Part shown: positions 47,137 through 58,278 of the stretch, piece by piece
How the letters are laid out: each line of letters begins with the position of its first letter
Numbering within the stretch: position 1 is the first letter of the stretch
Assembly: GCF_001540865.1 (NCBI RefSeq)
Contig: NC_033635.1
Span: 7,747,070 to 7,811,069 of the forward strand
Direction: 5' to 3'
DNA: 64,000 bases
From: Ananas comosus
Taxonomy: Eukaryota > Streptophyta > Magnoliopsida > Poales > Bromeliaceae
Position numbers and translations under genes: made by a program
Notes under the pieces: generated by a model
The model's database searches: none
What the model was told of the DNA's origin: nothing
Seen by the model: only the letters and a program-made list of their open reading frames with translations

Positions 47137-47631
47137 CGATTGCTCACAAATTGCTATAGCTGGTCTGCTTGCACAACGGATAGGTAGCCGACCCTCATAT
47201 TTGCAATTTGGAGAAAGTGGTGCAGGAAGTTATATTGTTTTCTTTTCTGCTGAGAAAAGCCGTCAGAAAGCTATTCGTCGTTCCCCAATAAGAAATGACA
47301 TATTAACGATCACAGTAACTCCATGGGAAGCTAGCCATTATACAGCCGTACTAACATTTCAGTATTTTGTATGGATTCGCCTACAGAATTTACCACTCTA
47401 TTGCCATCAGTATCAAGAGTTAACAACTATTGTTTCGAGCTTTGGCAGTACATACGGGCCGATAAGCGCAGCCGTCTTGGTGAAAATCTAAACTACTATC
47501 GTCTCGTGATAAAATGTATTAATCCTCGCATCATACCAGAATATATTCTACTCTATTTAGGGAATAGAGAATGGACAATTTTTGTTGAGATTGAGTCATG
47601 GGAACCGTGCTCTCCAACTGAAAGCCCATGA
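47137..47631 (+). pseudogene. PMD-Ulp1 gene copy 1, exon with catalytic Cys and unrecognised C-terminus
   Basis: Resumes as DCSQIAIAGLLAQRIGSRPSY, completing a CQQQGSTEV-DCS motif that matches the Q-x(n)-D-C signature of C48 proteases (usually DCG; Ser here). FGESGAGSY follows. The frame stays open to 47491, and a second overlapping frame runs 47371-47631 (NYCFELWQYIRADKRSRL), so a frameshift or splice near 47370-47400 is possible. I do not recognise the C-terminal part. Confidence 0.6.
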
Positions 47632-47716
47632 TGTACTGTATACGGTACCACCTGCATCGCATATTTTATCATGAGTTTTAATCTAATATTAAGTTTGGCT
47701 CATTGTCTTCAAATAT

Positions 47717-47960
47717 ATTTTTTTAATATTGTATATTATGTTTTATCAACCATAGCTGAAAATGCACTGGGTATGGTTGTTCCTGTGTCGCTTTTGCTGT
47801 ACCGAAATATTGTACAGGTATTCCAAGATACATTTATAACTGTACAATACATCAGTTTAAGTGTTCATCATATAGGCCGGTTCAAATATATTGTACCTCG
47901 AAAGTAATCAATCTTTCTAAAATCAGAAAACACACTTTTATTTTATAGAGGTCGCAGGTA
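47717..47960 (+). repeat. Duplicated block A1, with a small conserved reading frame
   Basis: About 240 bp repeated at 49547-49800. Both copies keep an open frame of about 50 codons (AENALGMVVPVSLLLY...VFQDTFITVQYISLSVHHIG here, AENGLGMAVPVALLLY...VFQDTFVTVQCITLSVHHIG there) without indels between them. The product is not recognised. It could be a duplicated old exon or chance conservation in a young duplication. Confidence 0.5.
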
Positions 47961-49345
47961 CATCTGTAGTGTTAGAGGGCACACTCATATACCTGCCACA
48001 TCTATATGTCCATTTCTATATGGTAGGTTTTGCTTGTGCAGCTATAACTTAAAATGGTACAATTATACAGCTCCCTGGAACATCTATAGTGGTAAAGGGC
48101 ACATCCATATACCTGCCACATCTATATGTCCACTTTTATATGGTAGGCTTTACTTTTACAGCTATAACTTAAAATGAAACATTTATACTGCTTCCCGGAA
48201 TATCTGTAGGACTAAAGTGCACACCCATATTCCTACCACATCTATATGTCCATTTCTATATGGTAGACTTTGCTTTTGCAGTTATAGGTTAAAATAGAAC
48301 AGTTATACCGCTCACCGGAACATCTGTAGTGGTAAAGGGCACACCCATATACCTGCCACATCAATATGTCCACTTCTATATGGTAGGCTTTACTTTTGCA
48401 GCTATAGCTTAAAATCGAAGATGTCTACTTCTATATGGTAGGCTTTGCTTTTGCAGCTATAACTTAAAATCGAACAGTTATACTGCTCCCCGAAACATTT
48501 GTAGTCCACTTCTATATGGTAGGCTGTGCTTTTGCAACTATAGCTTAAAATGGAACAGTAATACTGCTCCCCGGAACATCTGTAGGCTTAAAGGGCACAC
48601 CCATATGCCTGCTACATCTATATGTTCATTTTTATATGGTAGGCTTTGCTTTCGCACTTATAGCTTAAAATGGAACAGTTATACCATTCCCCGGAACATT
48701 TATAGTGGGTAAAGGGCACATCCATATACCTGTCACATTTATATGTCCACTTCTATATGGTAGGCTTTGCTTTTGCAGTTATAGCTTAAAATAAAACAGT
48801 TATACTGCTCCCCGGAACATCTGTAGGGCTAAAGGGCACACCCATATGCCTGCCACATCTATATGTCCATTTCTATGTGGTAGGCTTTGCTTTTGCAGTT
48901 ATAACTTAAAATGGAACAGTTATACCGCTCCCCAGAACATTTGTAGTGATAAAGGGCACACCCATATACCTGCCACATTTATATGTCTACTTCTATATGG
49001 TAGGCTTTACTTTTGCAGCTATAGCTTAAAATGGAACAGTTATACTGCTTTCCGAAACATCTGTAGGGCTAAAGGGCACACCCATATGCCTGCCACATCT
49101 ATATGTCCATTTCTATATGGTAGGCTTTGCTTTTACAGTTATAGCTTAAAATGGAATAGTTATACCGCTCCCCGGAATATCTGTAGTGGTAAAGGGCACA
49201 CCCATATACCTGCCATATCTATATGTCCACTTCTAAATGGTAGGCTTTACTTTTGTACCTATAACTTAAAATGGAACAGTTATACTGCTCCCCGGAACAT
49301 CTGTAGGGCTAAAGGGCACACTCATATGCCTGGCACATCCATATA
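47960..49345 (+). repeat. 120-bp minisatellite with 240-bp dimer organisation
   Basis: About eleven to twelve units of about 120 bp, each with GGAACATCTGTAG, AAAGGGCACACCCATAT, CCACATCTATATGTCC, TATATGGTAGGCTTTGC and AGCTTAAAATGG. Two unit types alternate: one with TAGTGGTAAAGGGC and CATATACC, the other with TAGGGCTAAAGGGC and CATATGCC, so the true period is 240 bp over most of the array. Some units at 48420-48560 are shortened. As 120 is a multiple of three, a 168-codon open frame (48846-49352) appears and is an artefact. Confidence 0.92.
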
Positions 49346-50509
49346 CAGATGAAGGTACAATGAACTTGTGAAAATAATTCGAATCTGGATAACAACTCAT
49401 ATAAGATATAATCTGAGAGAAAAGACATCAAGGTAGATGGACACAGCATGTTTCAATAGAAAAAAAGTAACTAGAATCTTATCAACAACTCGCATTACAC
49501 AAAAAACATCACGGTTATGATTAAGCAGAATCACGGTTATGATTAAGCTTTTTTTAATCTTCTATATTATGTTTTGTTAACCATAGCTGAAAATGGACTG
49601 GGCATGGCTGTTCCTGTGGCGCTTTTGCTATACCCAACTGTTGTACAGGTGTTCCAAGATACATTTGTAACTGTACAATGCATCACTTTAAGTGTTCATC
49701 ATATAGGTCGATTCAAATCTACTGTACGTACTTCCAAAGTTAGCAATCTGAAATTAAATCAGAAAACACACTTTTATTTTATAGAGGTCGCAGGTACATT
49801 TGTAGTGTTAAAGGGCACATCCATATACCTGCCACATCTATATGACCACTTCTATATGGTAGGCTTTGCATTTGCAGCTATAGCTTAAAATAGTTATACT
49901 ATTCCCAGGTATATCTGGAGTGTTAAAGGGAACACCCCTATACCTGTCACATTTATAGGTCACTTCTATATGGTAGGCTTAGTTTTTGCTGCTACAGCTT
50001 AAAACGGAACAGTTATAGAGGTCGCAGGTACATCTGTAGTGTTAAAGGGCACACACATATACCTCTGCCATATCTATATGTCCACTTCTATATGGTAGGC
50101 TTTGCTTTGGGTGCTATATCTTAAATTTGTTATGTATAGAGATGGAACATCTATATGTCCACAACTAAGGGCCTTTTAGTTGTGCCCTCCATCAGATCAA
50201 GTGGTAATTTGCTTTTTATCAAATCTTTGTCATTCCAAATTTATACATCTGAACCTAAATCATAATGAACATTCATTGTAAACATTTACAAATGCAAACG
50301 TAAATGCAAACCTGTAAATACGGATGAACATACAATGAACTCGCAAAAATAATACGAATCTGGATAACAACCATATAAGATAAAATCTGAGAAAAATTGA
50401 CACATTACATCATTAAGAAAAATTGACTAGAATCTTATCAACAACTCGCATTACACAAAAGACATCACGGTTATGATTAAGCAGAATACAAGATAACAAA
50501 TATGCCGGG
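49346..50509 (+). repeat. Second round of the block duplication: B1, A2, short array, B2
   Basis: B1 (about 49346-49545) contains GAATCTGGATAACAACTC and CACGGTTATGATTAAGCAGA, the latter partly doubled. A2 (49547-49800) repeats A1. Two or three more 120-bp type units lie at 49800-50165. A unique AT-rich spacer follows, and B2 (about 50320-50500) repeats B1. The unit A-array-B has thus been duplicated once, with the second array much shorter. No gene seen. The E4 insertion begins at 50510 after CCGGG. Confidence 0.8.
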
Positions 50510-53187
50510 TGTAATATACCAAAAATTCGGAAAATAAATATCGAACTTTAGTCAAATTGACCAAAGTGCGAGGATGGTACACTTCGGAAAGTCCGAAGGT
50601 GTTAAAATGATCAAAAGTGCGTTACGGAAGGTTTCGAGAGCTAGAGAATCAAAAATTTGCAAACTGCAATTTTTGAGCTCTCGGGGACCGGTCCCTGGTG
50701 GGAGAGACCGGTCCCCGAACGCATGCGAAATGAGAAAGGCCGAAAATCGGCTAAGTCCCAGAAAACCAGCTCTCGGGAACTGGTCCCTGCGGGGAGAGAC
50801 CGGTCCCCCAGTGAGAGACCCATTGCATCGCACGTGCGCCCTGCTGCCCGCGGGGAGAGCTCTCTGGGACCAGTCCCAAGTCGGGGAGACCGGTCCCCGA
50901 GCCCGAAATCTGTCCAGTTTGAGTAGTTTAATAAGATAAAAGCTGAGGGGCCTAATTACAATTATGCAACCCATAGAGTGAAATATGAGGGGATATGAGA
51001 TATTTCTCTCATTCTCACCCTCTCACACTCTCTTATCTCTCTTTCTCTCTCCAGAAGACAAAGAAGAGAAGAAAGAAAAGGAAAGAAAGAGAAGAAGAAG
51101 GAGAAAGAAAGGAAAAGAAAGGCAAAGAAGGTGGAGAGGAAGCCATTGGAGTGAAGCTATCTCCTCTTCTTCCCCTTTTGAGCAAGCTTAGAGATAAGCC
51201 TTGCCCCTTTTCATGGTAAATCCCAAACTAGGGTTTGGGTAAGCTGAGAATTGGGTTTTATAGAAACTTTTGAGCCTTTGAAGCTTTCTTTTGCTTCTTA
51301 TAGAGATCTACACCATGGGTGGTGTGTGTGTGGTGAAGCTTGAAGGAGAGCTTCAATCCCTCTCATGGTAGAATCCAAACTAGGGTTTGGATTGAACTAA
51401 AGATGGTTTTAATGGACTTCTTAGAGTAGAATAAAGTTTCTTTTGCTTCCCAATCAGATCAAACCCTAGGTTTGATATATGCTATGGAGCTAAGGGCACC
51501 CAAATTGGGGCTTTTGCTTGCGAGGGTTCCAAAGTGAAATTGACCCACTAGATATCTAATTGGGGGTATTTTCGAAGCGTTGGTGCGCTCGGATTAACGT
51601 TACGAAAAGTCTATAAAAAGTTATGGACAAAATGGCCTAAGTTGGCTTCGTTTTGCCGCAGGTGAAGAACGAGAAGTCTAAAAATCCCAAAAAAATCATC
51701 GGAGCACCTTTGAGAACCTACGAGGTGAGTGGTGCTATCCAAACTCGTTGAACTTCTTTCTATGCCTAATGTGTCATTCAATTGAGCATATGTTATATAC
51801 ATTGTTGCATGCATTGTAGGGTAAATGTGATGAGAGTAATGTGATGTTGCATATTGTGAGTACAATTTGCCTAATGAGATGCTTGAGAACTCCTATGAAT
51901 GTTTAACCCTATGTATGTATGAGATAAAATGTGAGCACCAAAGTGAGGCAAAAGAACAGAGTGACACAATAAGACATAGATCGAGTGGCATTCGATAATG
52001 TAAAGTAAAATGACACTAGAGTTAGTGTGAGGCAAAGAATCAATGTAATGTAAAGAGTAATAACAATGACTACAGTTAATGTAAAGTGGGGCATAAAGAA
52101 TATGCAAAGAGTAAAGAACATGATTGCTAGAGATAGCCAAAAGTAAAGGAATGTAAAGAACCATGATTGCTAGAGTAGCAACATAAAGTGATGAAAAGAA
52201 CACTAGAGTTAGTGTAATGACATGATTGAACTTATAATCCTTAGAGTTAAGGATTCGATCATACTTGCTATGAGTTCCGTGCTCGAGGGCGGTCGCTCCC
52301 CTCGGGCGATGCGCTCCGGAGTTTTGCATCACGGGTTGGAGTAAACCCGAGGACGGTCTTAGCGGGAGGAAGCTGAGGGCCCGCGATGATGGACTTAATG
52401 TGAAGCAAGTTAATGTGGCGAAACCCCCGGGTTAGCCGTGAGATTAAGAACAAAGAACAAAGCTTAAAGAATAAAGAGCAAAGAACCAAGAACTTGCATA
52501 ATCTGCATGAGTTTTATGTTCAGCATACTTCTTGCTTTATTGTCCAGGCATATTAGCATCATGTTATAGATTGGTTACTATATTCAGCTTATCCTTTCTC
52601 TTATGCCTGAGTTAGTTCTAGTGGAAAAGTCGGTGATGTTGGGGTCAAACCCATTGGGAACTTTGTTGTAGTTCTCACCCCACTATTCCACAGAGCCGGG
52701 ATCGAGCGAGCCGGCGAGCGACCGCGGTAAAGGTATCGCACCATTGTCAGAGGCCACCAGAGTTGGGTTATTACATTTTGTTAATAGTTTACCCTTTTAC
52801 CATCTTTTGTATTTGATGATTTAAGATGTTGATGTATAAACCAAAGAAAGAAAAGAATGCAATGTTTATTTTGAGCCAATGTGATGTAAAAAGAAATGAT
52901 GCAAGCAATGTAAAGAATCATGAATATACAACTTGGATGAAATGGATGCATGTATGTGATCAAAAGTTGAATCATAATACTTGTGTAGATGTTTAGTTCC
53001 CTTTCTTTCACTCATGGCTATTGCTTACCCTCGTGTAAGCCGTTTGTGTATGTTTTCGCTAGTGCTTTTCTTTGCTTGAAAATGTACAGGTGATGAGCCT
53101 TGGGCGGATAGGAAAAACTCTGTCCGTTCAGCGTCTGTTTGACGTGCTCGGGCCGGCCCAAAATGGTATCGGTCCCGGGGCATGACA
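50510..53187 (+). mobile_element. 5' LTR of E4 (family E)
   Basis: 2,678 bp, starts TGTAATATACC and ends CCCGGGGCATGACA. ACCGGT sites lie at 50687-50692, 50707-50712, 50798 and 50889 with mutated partners (ACTGGT near 50780, ACCAGT near 50877). A CT-rich tract then a GA-rich tract lies at 51003-51140. The stem-loop of the GCTTAC/GTAAGC type is at 53023-53040. The 3' LTR has an extra ACCGGT unit of about 15 bp near 58580. Confidence 0.94.
50684..50900 (+). promoter_or_regulatory. U3 of E4 5' LTR: GGGACCGGTCCC array
   Basis: The perfect 12-bp palindrome GGGACCGGTCCC is at 50684-50695, with GAGACCGGTCCC variants after it. Between the ACCGGT pairs are GAGCTCTCGGG motifs. No clear TATA box was found close downstream, unlike families A and B, so promoter assignment rests on homology with the other LTRs. 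Confidence 0.5.
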
Positions 53188-53194
53188 GATATCG

Positions 53195-53207
53195 TGGTAT
53201 CAGAGCT
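53195..53207 (+). other. Primer-binding site of E4
   Basis: TGGTATCAGAGCT, seven bases after the LTR end at 53187, complementary to the 3' end of initiator-Met tRNA. It fixes the start of the internal domain. Confidence 0.92.
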
Positions 53208-53513
53208 AAGAGTGAAAGAATAGGAATAGACCTAGAGACCCTTAGGATTGGAAGACCTTAAGGATCTAGAAAACGTGAGTGACGTGGAATTAAAGTTAGC
53301 GAAAGCATGCGATTGGGTTAAGTTGGGACGTCTCTAATGTGATTAGAGGCTAAGTTTAATTTTCATTTGTTTCCTACTCCTTGTTTTGTGTCGGGCGGCC
53401 GACAACATAATGCTTGGGACAAGAACGAATGTATAAGTTGCTTTCGCCGAATTGGGTATGGTCAAGTAATGTTGGTCATGTAGCTAATGCGAGTTGCTTC
53501 TTTTTAGGAAGCA

Positions 53514-54379
53514 GTGGCACCTCGTGGACGACCACAGACAAGGTCGATGCTGGAGGAGCCGAATACGTAGCCCGAGCGATCCGGAGCGAGTGGCGACGGA
53601 GAGCTTAGGGAGCAGATGGCCGCGCTTATTGGCGTAGTGCGGCAACAAGCGGAGTCTGTTCAACGCCAAGGGGAGCAGATTCAACGGCTCCAGGAGGCCT
53701 TGGAGCATCAGCAGGCGGCGGCCCAGGCGGGTGTCGAGCATGTCGTGCCCTTTGTGGTAGTGCCGGGCGTGGACGAGGGAGCGGTGGCAGCAGCGGCTGT
53801 CCCAGTTACGGTAGTACCGACCGGATTGGGAACCTCAAATTCCGATAGCGCGGCGGTAGAGGCGGAGCGAGAGAGCACGTTGGCGGCTCTCATTGAGTTC
53901 AAGAAGTTCAACCCACCTACCTTCGAGGGCGGTTTGGTGGAGCCGGCGGTCGTGGAGTCGTGGATTGACTCAATGGAGACACTCTTCGAGGATCTCAATA
54001 CCTCGGAGAAGGACAAAGTATACCTCGCCACCCATTGTTTAGAGAAGGCGGCGATGGTGTGGTGGAAGCGAGTTAAGCGGGATTGACCTACCGATCTTCC
54101 GCTTATGCTTTGGGAGGAGTTCAAGAAAGTGGTGTTTGCGAATTACTTCCCCGATACGGTAAAGCAGAGGTTGCAAGAAACGTTCCGCAAGTTGCGATAG
54201 GGCGACCGATCGGTGGGAGAATATGAGCAAGAATTCTCTCACATTATCGACTGCGTTCCCGATATTGTTAGAGATGATCGGGATCGGGCTGATTGGTTCT
54301 TGCGAGGACTCCAGCTGAGGATTTATGAAAATGTGCAGATTCTGAGCTGACGACCTTTGCGGAGGTCTTTGATAGAGCT
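53514..54379 (+). pseudogene. gag: E4 gag, broken
   Basis: Homology with E3 puts the original start at 53514, where the codon is now GTG (VAPRGRPQTRS). TAG follows EEPNT at about 53568. From 53616 the frame is open to 54086: coiled EQIQRLQEALEHQQ, Ala/Val linker, then FNPPTFEGGLVEPAVVESWIDSMETL. TGA at 54084-54086 replaces an Arg codon (CGA in E3), and TAG at about 54198 replaces a Gln codon. A one-base loss near 54345 moves the rest into the frame of 54380. The gag domain otherwise extends through FANYFPDTVKQRL and YEQEFSHIIDCVPD. Confidence 0.88.
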
Positions 54380-56368
54380 TTGTGGGCGGAGCACGGTAGC
54401 GCCCATGTGCGTGAAGAAAGGGAGGCTATGGCCGAAAGCAAAGAAAAAGGCAAGAAGCGGACGGCGGGCGGTGCCGGGGGTCGGCCAAATGCCAAGAAAC
54501 CCCCTTGGTATCCCCGACAGCAGTCAAGGAACTGGAGACCTCCTCGATGCATCATTTGTGGTGGAGAGCACCGAGTGTCGACTTGCCCGCAGCGAGACGG
54601 CAAATGTTTCAAATGTGGCCAACCGGGACATCTTATCCGGGAGTGCCCGACGTGGACGTCGTCTGCGCCGACGGCGGCATTAGCACCGTCTACCCCGAGA
54701 CACTTTGCGGGGTTACCAACAGCGATGTCGGCTGGGCGCGCGTCATCACCGCGTCAGCCGGAGGGATTGAGAGCGCCGAGCGGCCGAGTCTTCGCAGCTC
54801 AGGTGGAGGAGCAGCATCCTGCAGCACCCGACGACGTCGTGGCAGGTATAAGTGTGATTAAAGGCACTAGAGCTAGAGCAGTGTTTGATACAGGCGCATC
54901 TCATTCATTCATTAGCACGTCATTTGCTAAAACTCATGGCATAGAGATGGTATACAACGAAGATTACTGGTGGGTGAACGCCCCAAAACATTCATTCAGT
55001 GTCCACAACGAGTGTTTGGCGTGTCCAGTGCAAATAGGCGATTGGATTATGCCGATTGATCTGCTGGTGCTAGTTCAGATGTGGGGATTCGATGTTATCT
55101 TGGGGACCAACTGGCTCTCCAAGTACTATGCGGTTATAGATTGTGAAAGCAAGGTGATCACTTTTCGTGAGCCTAATCAAGAAGAGTTGGTCTATCAAGC
55201 GTGCAAAAGTAGGTGCTTCGCGGCGACCATATCGTCTGTGAGGGCGAGAAAAATGATCAAAGGAGGGTGTAAGGCCTATTTGGCAACCATGGTGGATGCT
55301 CGAAAGGAGTACATTGAGTTGGGGGATATTCGAGTAGCGTGCGAGTACCCGGATGTATTTCCGGCGGAGTTATCGGGACTGCCACCGGACTGGAAAGTTG
55401 AGTTCGTCATTGACTTGATTCCCAGGGCGGAATCAGTTTCGAAGGCTCCGTATAGAATGGCACATGTGGAGTTAAAGGAGCTAAAAGGCCAACTACAAGA
55501 CTTGCTCGATAAAGGCTTCGTGAGGCCGAGCGTGTCACCGTGGGGAACTCCGGTGCTATTTGTGAAGAAAAAGGATGACTCACTTCGACTCTACTTAGAT
55601 TATCGCGAGTTGAACAAAGTAACGATAAAGAACAAGTACCCGTTGCCAAGGATTGACGATTTATTCGATCAGCTGCAAGGGTCCAAGGTGTATTCGAAGA
55701 TTGATCTCCAATCGGGGTATCATCAACTAAAGATTAGACCGAAAGATGTGCACAAGACGGCGTACCGTACGCGGTATGGCCATTATGAGTTCACGGTAAT
55801 GCCGTTTGGGCTTACTAACGCCCCGGCAGTATTTATGGACTTGATGAATCGAGTCTTCAAGCCGTTATTGGATCGATGCGCCATGGTGTTTATAGACGAC
55901 ATGTTGGTTTGCTCAAAGAGTAAAGATGAGCACGAAGAGCATCTGAGAGCTGTGTTGCAGATACTCAGGCAGGAGAAGCTCTATGCAAAGTTGAAGAATT
56001 GTGACTTTTGGCTAAAGGAGGTCACATTCTTGGGTCATGTGGTATCGGGCGACGGAGTTTCGGTAGACCCGAAGAAAGTAGAGGCAATAAAGAATTGGCC
56101 TCGCCCGACGAATGTAGCGGAGATCCGCAGTTTTCTTGGACTTGCAGGCTACTACCGGTGGTTCGTGGAGGGGTTTGCTAAAATAACCACTCCACTAACG
56201 CGCCTCACGCATAAAGGAGTAAGATACGTGTGGAGCGACGATTGCGATCGAAGCTTCGAAGAGTTAAAGAGCAGGTTGACGTCGACCGCGGTGCTTGCCT
56301 TGCTGACTCCGGGGGAGACTTTTGTAGTGTATAGTGATGCTCTTATGTTGGTCTCGGATGTGTATTAA
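54380..56368 (+). pseudogene. pol: E4 zinc knuckles, protease, reverse transcriptase and start of RNase H
   Basis: A 662-codon open frame. It starts in the gag end with a basic Gly-rich linker, a degenerate knuckle [13 protein letters not shown] and the canonical [14 protein letters not shown]. The protease has an intact catalytic motif, [13 protein letters not shown] follows with [32 protein letters not shown] and catalytic [11 protein letters not shown], and [18 protein letters not shown] in the thumb. RNase H begins at FVVYSDA, then a one-base deletion (about 56342) shifts the frame and gives the stop at 56366-56368. The RT itself shows no inactivating change that I can see. Confidence 0.92.
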
Positions 56369-58233
56369 TACAAAATGGGCGAGTCATTGCGTATGCATCG
56401 CGCCAGTTAAAGAGCTACGAGAAGAACTACCCGATTCACGACCTCGAGTTAGCCGCGGTGATCTTCGCGCTAAAGCTTTGGAGGCATTACTTGTATAGTG
56501 AACATTGCGAGGTCTACACAGATAATAAAAGCCTAAAGTACTTGTTCACCCAGAAGGAATTGAATATGCGCAAGCGGCGGTGGTTGGAGTTGTTGAAAGA
56601 CTATGATGTCACCATACTATACCACCCCGGGAAAGCCAATCTCGTGGCCGATGCTCTAAGTAGAAAATCAGCGAAGAACTTAGCGATGGCAATTACGCCT
56701 CAACCACTATTGCAAAAGGAGATGCAAAGGCTTGGGTTGGAAGTGGTGGCGCCGGGAGTGCCGGCTGCACTTGCCGCATTAGTTGTGCAACCGACCCTAT
56801 TGGAAAGGATCAAGGAGTTACAAGCTTCGGACCCTTATCTCCAAAAGGTACGAGGTGAAGTTGAGAATGATAGTGCCAAGGATTTTGGCATTGGAGCCGA
56901 CGGCACACTTCGATTTCGAAATCGATGGTGTGTGCCTAAAGATGATGATGTTCGAAGGGCGATTATGCAAGAAGCGCACCAATCCCTTTATAGCATACAC
57001 CCCGGCGGCACTAAAATGTACAAGGATCTAAAAGAGCATTATTGGTGGCCGGGTATGAAGAGAGACATTGGAGAGTTCGTGGCGCAATGTTTAACGCGCC
57101 AAAAGGTAAAAGCCGAGCGCCGATTTCCGGCGGAAAAGCTACAAAGTCTATCTATACCCGTTTGGAAATGGGAAGATATAGCGATGGACTTTATTACTGG
57201 ATTGCCTCGATCACAAGGCGGACACGATGCGATATGGGTGATAGTGGATCGATTGACAAAGTCGGCACACTTCTTGCCGATACATACTACGTGGTCGGGA
57301 GACAAGCTAGCTCAAGTGTATCTCGACGAGGTTGTGAGACTTCATGGGGTTCCGGTATCAATTGTATCGGATCGAGACCCCAGGTTCACATCCCACTTTT
57401 GGAAGAGCTTGCAAAACGCGTTAGGCACACGGCTCAACTTTAGCACGGCATTTCATCCTCAGAGTGATGGACAGTCGGAGCGGACAATACAGATCCTCGA
57501 GGACTTGCTTCGAGCGTGTGTGCTAGATTACAAGGGAGGTTGGCATGATTTCTTGCCAAAGGCAGAGTTCGCCTATAATAACAGTTATCAAGAGAGCATA
57601 GCGATGGTGCCATTTGAGGCACTATATGGACGTAAGTGTCGTTCTCCTATTCATTGGAGCGACATGGGCGAGAGAATGGCTCTTGGCCCGGATGTGGTAT
57701 GGGAGGCAGAAGAAAAGGTTCGTCTTGCCCGTCAACTGTTAGTGACGGCGCAATCTCGGCAAAAGAGTTATGCCGATAAGCGAAGAAAGGATTTAGAGTT
57801 CGCGGTTGGAGACCGCGTATTTTTGAGAGTATCGCCGATGCGAGGAGTTAAACGTTTTGGGGTCCATGGGAAGCTAAGTACCCGTTATGTTGGACCATTC
57901 GAGATATTGGAGCGTGTGGGTGCGGTAGCGTACAAGCTCGCATTACCACCGAGACTCGCGGGAGTTCATAATGTTTTTCATGTGTCAAATCTCCGAAAGT
58001 ATATCCGAAACTCGGCACATGTGTTGGAGTACGAGCCCGTGGAGTTACGTGAGGATATGTCTAATGAGGAGTACCCGGTGTGCATCCTCGATCGAGAAGA
58101 AAGAAAGCTGCGGAGTCGCAGAATTCCTTATGTGAAGGTCTAATGGAGCAATGATGCTGTGCGAGAAGCCACTTGGAAGCTCGAGGAGACCATGCGGAGA
58201 GAGTATCCGCATCTATTTGAGTCGACAAGTTAA
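56369..58233 (+). pseudogene. pol: E4 RNase H remainder, integrase and chromodomain-like tail
   Basis: Reads on from [21 protein letters not shown] with the RNase H acidic residues in [13 protein letters not shown] and VADALSR. The integrase zinc domain is H-X4-H with CLTRQ, so one Cys of the HHCC set is Arg (E2 has CLTCQ). Core acidic residues are in [18 protein letters not shown] and [10 protein letters not shown]. The GPY/F-type C-terminus (RRFGV-like, [13 protein letters not shown]) and the tail [17 protein letters not shown] follow. TAA at 58141-58143 comes just before WSNDAVREATWKLEE, and the original end is YPHLFESTS at about 58233. Confidence 0.92.
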
Positions 58234-58263
58234 GGTATGCGTAATTTCGCGTACGAAATTATT

Positions 58264-58278
58264 TTAAGGGGTGGAGAA
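58264..58278 (+). other. Polypurine tract of E4
   Basis: Purine run AAGGGGTGGAGAA directly before the 3' LTR start TGTAATATACC at 58279. Nearly identical to the E2 tract at 19881-19893. Confidence 0.85.

Noticed and set aside
48846..49352. 168-codon repetitive reading frame
   Set aside because: It follows from a 120-bp tandem unit divisible by three. Neighbouring units with small indels break it, and composition shows no protein-like constraint.
50985..51219. Lys/Glu-rich small frames also present at 58780-59001
   Set aside because: They lie in the GA-rich tract of the two E4 LTRs. Similarity between them is explained by LTR identity, and S5 and S6 have the tract without the same frame.
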